Assembly: GCA_002478225.1 (NCBI GenBank)
Contig: DLMV01000039.1
Span: 1-5,124 of the forward strand
Length of the DNA: 5,124 bases
From: Deltaproteobacteria bacterium UBA7527
GTDB lineage: Bacteria > Desulfobacterota > Syntrophorhabdia > Syntrophorhabdales > Syntrophorhabdaceae
Reading direction: 5' to 3'
The position numbers and the translations under genes are program-made. Below are positions 1-5,121 of the stretch, piece by piece (positions within the stretch are counted from its first letter, which is position 1; every line of letters begins with the position of its first letter). The notes under the pieces are model-generated. The model searched no databases. It was not told the origin of the DNA and saw nothing but the letters and a program-made list of their open reading frames with translations.

Positions 1-93
1 TTCTCCGTATCGGTCGAAGAACCGGATGATGGCAAGGCGCTTCTTTGCCACTTCACTCTCCTCGAGATTCCTGAGGCTATAGAGCATATCCAT
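1..93 (-). CDS. Partial N-terminus, likely HTH/transposase-like protein (runs off left edge)
   Basis: This reading frame is not broken before the window edge and gives 31 codons beginning MDMLYSLRNLEESEVAKKR and continuing into a segment rich in Ile, Arg and Phe that ends DRYGE. A good Shine-Dalgarno, AGGAGG, lies at 102-97. It is only 3 nt from the first ATG (93-91) but 9 nt from the second (87-85), so the second ATG, two codons in, is the more likely start. The short amphipathic helix followed by a 'KKRLAIIRFFDRYGE' stretch resembles the beginning of helix-turn-helix segments in DDE-type transposases and integrase-core proteins, where the HTH recognition helix comes next. That part lies outside the window, so the family is a guess from pattern memory. 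The start region is covered by inverted repeats, described separately. It diverges from the plus-strand small-gene cluster. Confidence 0.6.
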   Translation of the reverse strand, partial: MDMLYSLRNLEESEVAKKRLAIIRFFDRYGE

Positions 94-110
94 GAACCTC
101 CTATAGCCTC
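73..110. repeat. 10-bp perfect inverted repeat around an SD and start codon
   Basis: GAGGCTATAG at 73-82 and CTATAGCCTC at 101-110 are perfect reverse complements separated by 18 bases. In a leftward transcript they would form a 10-bp stem. The loop would contain most of the Shine-Dalgarno and both candidate ATG codons. It could act as an RNA hairpin controlling translation, or as a DNA operator. A single 10-bp repeat this close could arise by chance somewhere in 5 kb, so its position at the start codon is the main argument. Confidence 0.6.
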
Positions 111-136
111 GTATTCTACTAAATATCGGATATGCT
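83..136. repeat. 9-bp perfect inverted repeat interleaved with the previous one
   Basis: AGCATATCC at 83-91 and GGATATGCT at 128-136 are perfect reverse complements. The left arm directly abuts the left arm of the 73-110 repeat, so positions 73-91 are made entirely of two arms whose partners lie upstream in the leftward leader. The two pairings cross rather than nest. They would be mutually exclusive hairpins or a pseudoknot-like fold at the RNA level, or two operator half-site sets at the DNA level. Confidence 0.55.
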
Positions 137-162
137 TTTGCAGAGTGATCCATTATTTGTGA
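94..162. other. Divergent intergenic region
   Basis: A short AT-rich gap between the leftward partial gene and the rightward small-gene cluster. It holds the leftward Shine-Dalgarno, the two upstream arms of the interlocking inverted repeats and a possible leftward TAGAAT (118-113). For the rightward direction TTGCAG at 138-143 is a weak -35 look-alike, but no -10 follows at a proper distance, so the rightward promoter is not identified. Confidence 0.5.
97..102 (-). promoter_or_regulatory. Shine-Dalgarno AGGAGG for the leftward partial gene
   Basis: A six-base consensus AGGAGG reads on the minus strand. The 3-nt spacing to the upstream ATG is too short and the 9-nt spacing to the next in-frame ATG is normal. 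The site therefore favours a start at 87. Its first two bases also form the end of a 10-bp inverted-repeat arm, so folding of the leader could affect access to it. Confidence 0.6.
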
Positions 163-175
163 ATGTCGCAAATGT

Positions 176-181
176 ATTATA
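176..181 (-). promoter_or_regulatory. Candidate -10 box (TATAAT) for the leftward gene
   Basis: The minus strand reads a perfect TATAAT here, about 90 bases upstream of the leftward start codons. A start about 7 bases downstream would give a leader containing both upstream inverted-repeat arms. No convincing -35 is seen at 16-18 bases. A second candidate, TAGAAT at 118-113, would start transcription inside the 101-110 arm and remove the RNA structure. Neither is established. Confidence 0.25.
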
Positions 182-317
182 ACTTTTTCAACCTGATGAA
201 GGCAGTATGGGGCAGAGTGAGGGACGCACGAAGGCACCTTGAGGCAATCCGGCCAGGATCAACCGCGTATGTTGCGGTCAGAGGACTCATGAACGAAGTG
301 CATTTGAGGGAACGGAG

Positions 318-342
318 GATATTAGCAGCGCGAGATATTAGC
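318..342 (+). repeat. 9-bp direct repeat GATATTAGC flanking 7 bp, at the frameshift
   Basis: GATATTAGC occurs at 318-326 and again at 334-342, with AGCGCGA between them. The 16-bp period shifts the reading frame by one base. Collapsing it to a single copy fuses the 163 and 350 frames. The form, a 9-bp duplication around a few leftover bases, is what imprecise excision of an element with 9-bp target duplications could leave. A slippage duplication followed by drift is the alternative. Confidence 0.6.
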
Positions 343-349
343 CGATGAA

Positions 350-661
350 TTGGAGCAGTATTATCTCAACAGAGGCATGCTTGTTAACATAGAACTAAGT
401 GGACCGGATAAAACGTTTTTACGGTTGGTGTGTCCCTTGCTGTGCGAAGCATCGATCGAGAGGATCTTGCATGACACCAACTTCCTGGCGCATCTCGGGA
501 AGGCTGGTTTCAAAAAAGTGATATTGGGAGACAGCGAGGCGTATACCAGAACATACAGCATCAAAAAATATGGAACAAACAATACAGGGAGGACCAGTGT
601 TAATAGGAAAGATCACAAAAAACGGGAAACAAAGGCTGCTGGTAACGATAGAAGAGAATAA
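350..661 (+). pseudogene. Hypothetical protein, 3' half of the probably disrupted gene
   Basis: This frame is open from 326 and has a possible TTG start at 350, but no ribosome binding site stands before it. The coding sense is convincing up to about residue 75. It has an alternating strand-like stretch (MLVNIELSGPDKTFLRL), then helical sequence, then AGFKKVILGD and a Tyr/Thr-rich strand. This resembles a small alpha/beta domain seen in hypothetical proteobacterial proteins; I cannot name it. The last ~30 residues (from NNTGRTS onwards) are Lys/Arg/Asn-rich and lie over the following PC4 gene, so they look like read-through into a foreign frame, and the original stop may be lost. It is best read as the C-terminal part of the gene that starts at 163. 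Confidence 0.45.
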
Positions 662-812
662 AGGCGCCAGGGTTATTGACGTACGAACCTATAATGTCAT
701 TAATGATGGGGAACTGATCCCCACCCAGGAAGGCATAGCTCTGTCGCCGGAAATTATGGAAACCCTCATAGGGTTCTTACGGGAGGCGCAAAAAAGACTA
801 ATAGCGGCATAA
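570..812 (+). CDS. PC4/p15-type transcriptional coactivator-like single-stranded nucleic-acid-binding protein
   Basis: An 80-residue protein whose core matches the PC4 (p15, Sub1) fold. Four strands are visible: a basic first strand with the KNGKQ and LLVTIEE segments, then ARVIDVRTY, then GELIPTQEGIALSP. They are followed by a C-terminal helix, PEIMETLIGFLREAQKRL. The signature 'VDVR.Y...GE..PT..GI.L.P' is characteristic of bacterial PC4 proteins such as YdbC. Family members are dimeric, bind ssDNA or RNA through the concave sheet, and act in transcription or DNA maintenance; the particular role here is unknown. The ATG at 570 has no Shine-Dalgarno. A GTG at 597 follows GGGAGG (587-592) and would give 71 residues that still cover the whole domain, so the shorter form may be real. 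The gene overlaps the upstream broken frame and precedes the 852 gene by 39 bases, suggesting one transcription unit. Confidence 0.8.
   Translation: MEQTIQGGPVLIGKITKNGKQRLLVTIEENKGARVIDVRTYNVINDGELIPTQEGIALSPEIMETLIGFLREAQKRLIAA
587..592 (+). promoter_or_regulatory. GGGAGG ribosome binding site favouring a GTG start at 597
   Basis: A strong purine-rich site ends 4 bases before the in-frame GTG at 597-599 of the PC4-like gene, while the upstream ATG at 570 has none. The spacing is a little short. The site nevertheless makes 597 a serious alternative start. Confidence 0.4.
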
Positions 813-840
813 GGACAGAAGCAAGACCTGTCGAATGGAG

Positions 841-846
841 AGGAGG
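841..846 (+). promoter_or_regulatory. AGGAGG ribosome binding site for the 852 gene
   Basis: AGGAGG within GAGAGGAGG stands 5 bases before a TTG codon at 852. The strength and spacing of this site are the reason for accepting the TTG as the start and the short reading frame as a gene. Confidence 0.65.
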
Positions 847-851
847 CTGTA

Positions 852-1040
852 TTGGCAAAACATAGCGGATTTTTTGGACATAAAAAGAGACAAAGAGAGA
901 TAGCCCGTCTTGAAAAGCAGAAAGAGAAGCGGGAGCGCCGTTTAAAGGCAAAGGGCAAAAAAGATGATCCCGCTGATCCGGTGGAGCCGCAAAGTACTGA
1001 AGGGACCGAGGGCGCAGAGGGGCCTGCTTCTGAGAACTAG
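852..1040 (+). CDS. Small charged hypothetical protein (basic N-half, acidic C-tail)
   Basis: 62 residues, starting at TTG behind a strong AGGAGG. The product has two zones. Residues 1-38 are strongly basic and helix-forming (SGFFGHKKRQRE, then repeated Lys/Arg/Glu blocks). Residues 39-62 are acidic and disordered, rich in Glu, Gly, Pro and Thr. There is no signal peptide or membrane segment, so it is probably cytoplasmic. I recall similar 'FF.HKKRQ' short proteins as uncharacterised conserved proteins in Desulfobacterota-like genomes; no function is known to me. The basic helix suggests binding to nucleic acid or ribosomes, and the acidic tail could act as an intramolecular counter-charge; both points are inference. 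It follows the PC4-like gene closely. Its stop overlaps the stop of the convergent cyclase gene. Confidence 0.65.
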   Translation: MAKHSGFFGHKKRQREIARLEKQKEKRERRLKAKGKKDDPADPVEPQSTEGTEGAEGPASEN

Positions 1041-3628
1041 TTCTGTTCGCTGCCAAGGAGCTCGTATACTTTGAGTGCTCCGAGCATGGAGTCTATCTCG
1101 TATATTCCGACTTCCCGGACCTTAAGGTGCGATTGCGCAACACGATGGGTCTTCTCGCTGATCAGAATGCCGTTCTGTATTGACTTCGTAATGCCCTGAA
1201 GCCTGAAAACAGTATTGACCGGGTCTCCGATGACCGTGTAGTCGATCTTCTTGTCAAAACCTATATTTCCTATGACAACCTCGCCTGTGTGTATGCTGAT
1301 GCCTATTGTAAGCGGGGTGCCTATCTTGCTCAGAAAATAGTTGCTCACCGCTTCAATGGATCGTTTCATTTCAAGGGCTGCCATTATTGCGTTATCAGCA
1401 TCCGACGGGCTGGATACGGGCGCGCCAAATACCGCAAGAAAACCATCACCAAGGTACTTGTCAACGATACCGTGGTGATTAAATACAATACCGCCCATAG
1501 TGGAAAAGAAGTAATTGAGCATCGACACGGTCTTCCGGGGGCCGATCTTTGTAGCGAGCCTTGAAAAACCGCGTATATCGATATTGAGCAGGGTAAGTGT
1601 CCTGAACTCATCTACAAGAGCCCTGCCCGTCTGTTCGCCGTGGATGATCTTGTCAACAACCTCCTTGGGAACGAATTTCTGGAACATCTGCCTTATCCCA
1701 CGCTCATGCTCCGTCATAGATACCGTTTCGCGGTAGAGGCGCGCATTCTCCATGGCAATGCTCACCGATGATGCGATCGACTGCAGCAGGTGTTCGTCGC
1801 CGGAAGTAAAATCGCCGTGAAGCTTGTTCAGCAATTCTATTACGCCAAGCACTTTCCCTTGGGAAATAATCGGTACACACAAGGCAGACCTCGTCCTGAA
1901 GCCCGTCGATTTATCAACGTCAGAAGAGAAATGCGGCGACTGCGTGACGTCGTTCACGATAATTGATTTGCCGCATGTGGCAGCGTAACCGGCAATGCCC
2001 TGGCCCAGCCTCAGTCTGAATTTGCTCATAGTTCCAATATCCACGTTGAATGTTACTTTAAATTCCAGCTCATTGTCGCGAAGCAAAAGCAGCGAGCCGG
2101 CCTCTACATTCATAACGACACGCACCATATCCATCGTGTACTTGAGGACCTGGTCTATGTCGAAGGTGGACGACGCGAGGACATTCCCGATCTGTGTAAG
2201 CGTGTCGAGCTCTTTTTTCCTCTTTTTGATCGACGTGGAAAGCTTGCTTTTAGCAATGGACAGGGCAACGCTTCCCGCAACAATGCTTACGAAGCCGTTC
2301 GCCCTGTGAAAGATCTCTGGTTCGTTCGCATAGAGGATAAGCATCCCCTTCGGTTCGTTCTCCGTCTTCAGCGGGCTGAGCAGGCAGGAGTTGTATCTCT
2401 GGTCCAGAAGAGGTATCTTCTCGAATTCCCCGTTCAGACCGTTCTGGCCGTCAATGATCAACATTGTCCCCTGATCCATAACCTTATCAATAAGGGAGCC
2501 CTTATAGGGATAATATGAACCCTTTACAATGCTTGTCCTCTCTTGCGAGATTATGTCAAAAACAAACAGCTCTTCTGGGTGATCATCGTCTATGGTAAGT
2601 ATTATGGCGAGTTCAAAAGGCACCAGGGAACGGACATCCTGTAAAAAGGTGTTGATGATCTCGTTCTCCTGCATGTTCGAATTGACGTTCTTCAGGACCT
2701 TTTCGACGATCTTAAGATACTCCGCATCAACCTCATTTTCCCTGACAAGGCGCAGGTTCTCGTACGTGAAGGCCGCGGTGCTCAAAAGCGGGGTCAAAAC
2801 CTCCGTGTCCTCCTGGTTAAAAGGCGTCGCGTTGTCTCGCCTTGAGATCGTCATAACCCCGATGATGTCTTTGATCGTCTTTATGGGCATACAAATAAAG
2901 GATTTTGTCGCATAGTTTGACCTGTTGCTCCTCGCGAAACGGTTATCCTTTTCTATATCTTCCACCACTATGGGTGATTTATTGATAACGGCGTATTTCG
3001 CAATGCTCGTGGAAAAGTCTATCTTTTCTCCTGCTGCCAGGGTGCTCCCGAGCCCAATTGTCGACTGCACAATGAAATTCTTACGATGCGGCCTTTCAAG
3101 CATCAGCACAGAGCCGACATCAGCATTGACGAGCTTCAGCGCGCGTTCCAGGGTAATATACAGAAGCTCTTCAGTGTCGAATGTGACATAGCAAAGGTCT
3201 GAAAGCTCTTTGAGGGTAGATATCTCCGCCCCTTTCTTTTCCAGCTTGCCGCACGTATCCTTAAACTGGTTGGCAATGATGCGGAATGAATGTGCGATAT
3301 TGTTTAGCTCGTCGCCATCCTGGCATTGTGCGTCCGCAGCGTCCGTAATCATGTTCTTTGAAATATCTTCAGATATCCTTACAATCTTATAGAAGATATT
3401 CCGGAGTATCCCGTAGCCGTAGAGAGAACAGACCAGAACCGCCAGAAGGACAAGCTGAAAAGTGTTATCTCTGAAGATATTATATTTGATGATCAGGAAC
3501 AAGATGGCTGCCACCGGTATCGGGAAGAGGAACCCGAAGATGATCTGGAGCTTGTAATAAAGATTTTTATTGCGGAGCGTTATCTCGTTCGCCCATCTGT
3601 TCTCAAATAAGGCTTTTACGCTCGCCAT
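1037..3628 (-). CDS. Membrane-anchored HAMP-GAF-GAF-GAF class III (IIIb-like) adenylyl cyclase
   Basis: The predicted reaction is ATP to cAMP plus pyrophosphate. Residue numbers count from the GTG at 3637. The ATG three codons later (3628) overlaps the upstream stop as TGATG and is the preferred start, giving 863 residues. Two membrane helices (about 34-53 and 60-78) form a hairpin with a very short outer loop, so the sensing is cytoplasmic. A HAMP-like segment follows (80-135, with GDELNNIAHSFR). GAF1 is about 148-296, a divergent GAF2 about 305-462 and GAF3 about 480-634. A helical linker with FQKFVPKEVVDKI leads into the catalytic domain, about 677-862. The metal Asp are D687 (NIDIRGFS) and D731 (KYLGDG). 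Adenine selection is by K727 and T801 (YTVIGD), the class IIIb pair. The transition-state residues are N808 and R812. GAF3 carries N604-K605...F610...D614-E615, the NKFDE motif known from cAMP/cGMP-binding GAFs. All catalytic residues are present, so activity is expected. The ligands of GAF1 and GAF2 are unknown. Confidence 0.9.
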   Translation of the reverse strand: MASVKALFENRWANEITLRNKNLYYKLQIIFGFLFPIPVAAILFLIIKYNIFRDNTFQLVLLAVLVCSLYGYGILRNIFYKIVRISEDISKNMITDAADAQCQDGDELNNIAHSFRIIANQFKDTCGKLEKKGAEISTLKELSDLCYVTFDTEELLYITLERALKLVNADVGSVLMLERPHRKNFIVQSTIGLGSTLAAGEKIDFSTSIAKYAVINKSPIVVEDIEKDNRFARSNRSNYATKSFICMPIKTIKDIIGVMTISRRDNATPFNQEDTEVLTPLLSTAAFTYENLRLVRENEVDAEYLKIVEKVLKNVNSNMQENEIINTFLQDVRSLVPFELAIILTIDDDHPEELFVFDIISQERTSIVKGSYYPYKGSLIDKVMDQGTMLIIDGQNGLNGEFEKIPLLDQRYNSCLLSPLKTENEPKGMLILYANEPEIFHRANGFVSIVAGSVALSIAKSKLSTSIKKRKKELDTLTQIGNVLASSTFDIDQVLKYTMDMVRVVMNVEAGSLLLLRDNELEFKVTFNVDIGTMSKFRLRLGQGIAGYAATCGKSIIVNDVTQSPHFSSDVDKSTGFRTRSALCVPIISQGKVLGVIELLNKLHGDFTSGDEHLLQSIASSVSIAMENARLYRETVSMTEHERGIRQMFQKFVPKEVVDKIIHGEQTGRALVDEFRTLTLLNIDIRGFSRLATKIGPRKTVSMLNYFFSTMGGIVFNHHGIVDKYLGDGFLAVFGAPVSSPSDADNAIMAALEMKRSIEAVSNYFLSKIGTPLTIGISIHTGEVVIGNIGFDKKIDYTVIGDPVNTVFRLQGITKSIQNGILISEKTHRVAQSHLKVREVGIYEIDSMLGALKVYELLGSEQN

Positions 3629-3639
3629 CAGTGCCACCC
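3626..3639 (-). promoter_or_regulatory. TGATG stop-start overlap with GGGTGG ribosome binding site
   Basis: The TGA (3630-3628) ending the MerR-cyclase gene shares its A with the ATG (3628-3626) of the GAF-cyclase gene. GGGTGG at 3639-3634 lies 5 bases before that ATG. Such an overlap is typical of translational coupling. It also decides the start against the in-frame GTG at 3637, for which no ribosome binding site was found. Confidence 0.7.
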
Positions 3640-5121
3640 GTAATCAGAGCTCTTTCCCATGATCTCAGCTACAGAAAGCGCTGAAATGTCCGCCATTTTA
3701 GCGCTTCTATGATCCCCGGCATCGATGAGGTCTACGACCCTGGAGAACATATTCTCTACAAAGATCTCGCCTGTTGACGTTTTTTTCCTTATTCCAAATA
3801 TAAATCTGCACCTGTCTTCTTTCTCCATCCTGCTGATAAGGTTCTTTGTTGCCAGCACAGCGCCGTTATGCGCCAGGTCCGACAACCTGCCCGCATAATT
3901 GATGGTGTCGCCGAGGGCAGTAAATTCAATATTCGCCGACGGGTGGATGGCGCTGAAGTATTCCTGGCCTTCGTTAATGCCGATATTGAGATACAGTCCG
4001 TTATCCCACCTCTTTTTTACCTTCCACTCCTCTGACATTTTCTCCATGCTTTCCTTGATCTCCAGTGCACATTGAACAGAGTTTGCTATATATTTGAGGT
4101 CGCGATCCTTAAGAAAATAGTAGACCAGCCCGTCGCCGGCATGCTTTCCATACACTCCGTAATATTTTCTGAATAATTCTTCGATCCTTTTTCTCATTTG
4201 ATTTATCAGTTCAAAATATTCCTCCGGAGGCAACTCGGCGCAAATACGGACAGAATCCTGGAGATCGGCCACGATAACGCAAAAATTGATCAGGACGGGC
4301 ATCCTCCGCTGCAGCAGATCGCTGATAACCCTGCTCCGGTTTGTCAGGAATTCCATTGCCCTGCCAAGCGCCGCATCGACCGGTTCATACAAAAAGAACA
4401 AGCCTTCCCTGAAAAACGTTACGTATAAACGGTACGACTCTTTGCCGCCTTCCTTTTTTTCTATGTCAACGTAGGTCTGGTTAATAAGTTCTTTCTTTTC
4501 CAGAGACAAGGAACGATCAAAAGACCTCTTTAGAAGGTCGATCTCCTTGTCGTGCATATTCGGGTAAAGGCCTTCAAGGGCGTCTCTTGAATGCCGCGTT
4601 TTAAAAAAGGTCATATGGAGGTCAAGGACCGCCTCCCCGTGAAGGAACTTAAAGATATTCCGCGATCCCGGATCATCTATCTGTCGAACCGGCCGCTTGA
4701 ATATTTCCTCCTCGGCAGCCTGGTTTGTCCATTCGATCTCGAACTTATAGTTTATAAGATATGCCGGTGTGCGAATGTCGTCGATCGAGAGGGTTAACTG
4801 TCCCATTTCCTCCGAAAAGGGCTTTTTTTGGATGTCTTCCTTTATTGCTTTTACCGCCGGACCTCCGGCAAGGATAGCGGCTATCTCTTCGATGGACCTG
4901 CCTTCCTTTTTCATTGATCTCACTTTTTGGATTCTGTCTATTGCTGACCCTGGAAAAAACCCTATCTTCTTTGTTTTTCCCTTGCCCGCTTCCGGCCTTT
5001 TAACCAACGGTTTTGGTATTATGCCTAATCGTATATAATTATTGAGCGTAGCCCTTGATATGCCGGTCTTTTTAATGATCTCTTTACTGTCAATTAATGA
5101 TTGATCTGTATAAGTATCCAT
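3628..5121 (-). CDS. MerR-type HTH - PAS-like - class III adenylyl cyclase fusion
   Basis: 497 residues. Residues 9-86 form a MerR-like winged helix-turn-helix: SKEIIKKTGISRATLNNYIR, a basic wing with GKGKTKK, then FFPGSAIDRIQKVRSMKKEG and RSIEEIAAIL. Residues 110-248 look PAS-like (TPAYLINYKFEIEWTNQAAE at the start, closing strands YRLYVTFFREGLFFLYEP), similar in style to the ligand-binding domain of MmyB-like regulators. The cyclase domain covers about 277-465. Metal Asp are D286 (VADLQDS) and D330 (KHAGDG), the adenine-selecting pair is K326 and T401 (FTALGD), and N408 and R412 complete the site. The 34-residue tail is of unknown role. There is no membrane segment, so it should be a soluble DNA-binding cyclase. 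The usual MerR coiled-coil dimerisation helix is absent; the cyclase domain may provide the dimer. The glycines normally present after the HTG-like loop are missing (GQEYFSAIHP), so activity is less certain than in its partner. The start at 5121 fits a complete HTH, but no ribosome binding site is visible at the edge. Confidence 0.85.
   Translation of the reverse strand: MDTYTDQSLIDSKEIIKKTGISRATLNNYIRLGIIPKPLVKRPEAGKGKTKKIGFFPGSAIDRIQKVRSMKKEGRSIEEIAAILAGGPAVKAIKEDIQKKPFSEEMGQLTLSIDDIRTPAYLINYKFEIEWTNQAAEEEIFKRPVRQIDDPGSRNIFKFLHGEAVLDLHMTFFKTRHSRDALEGLYPNMHDKEIDLLKRSFDRSLSLEKKELINQTYVDIEKKEGGKESYRLYVTFFREGLFFLYEPVDAALGRAMEFLTNRSRVISDLLQRRMPVLINFCVIVADLQDSVRICAELPPEEYFELINQMRKRIEELFRKYYGVYGKHAGDGLVYYFLKDRDLKYIANSVQCALEIKESMEKMSEEWKVKKRWDNGLYLNIGINEGQEYFSAIHPSANIEFTALGDTINYAGRLSDLAHNGAVLATKNLISRMEKEDRCRFIFGIRKKTSTGEIFVENMFSRVVDLIDAGDHRSAKMADISALSVAEIMGKSSDYGWH

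Larger units (their letters stand above)
163..348 (+). pseudogene. Hypothetical protein, 5' half of a probably disrupted gene
   Basis: A 61-codon frame with an ATG start directly after an in-frame TGA, and no clear Shine-Dalgarno. The product is basic, with an aromatic N-terminus (MSQMYYNFFNL) followed by helix-like, Arg-rich sequence. It stops shortly after RERRILA. Removing 16 bases (one copy of the GATATTAGC repeat plus 7 bases, 318-333) joins it in frame to the next reading frame. The join reads RERRILADELEQYYLNRGM, a smooth helical sequence, and the joined product is 160 residues. I do not recognise the family. The alternatives are a genuine short gene or a sequencing error. Without homologues, the disrupted-gene reading is inference, though the frame arithmetic fits exactly. 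Confidence 0.45.

Noticed and set aside
1033..1044. The 12-bp palindrome as a bidirectional terminator
   Set aside because: There is no loop, no GC-rich stem and no T-run on either strand. A 12-bp palindrome is expected about once by chance in 5 kb.
361..1056. Minus-strand frames at 361-582, 419-616, 689-958 and 766-1056
   Set aside because: Compositions rich in Ser, Phe, Pro and Cys, typical of antisense translation of the plus-strand small genes; no motif recognised.
1289..3392. Several plus-strand open frames of 60-107 codons lying within the GAF-cyclase gene
   Set aside because: They lie antisense to a gene with clear domains and full catalytic motifs. They have no recognisable domain and no sign of coding of their own.
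3628..3637. GTG at 3637 as the start of the GAF-cyclase
   Set aside because: The ATG at 3628 is placed in the TGATG overlap and has GGGTGG at the right distance; no ribosome binding site was found for the GTG.
4198..5038. Plus-strand frames within the MerR-cyclase gene
   Set aside because: They are antisense shadows of the HTH, PAS-like and cyclase coding sequence, with no domain or coding support.
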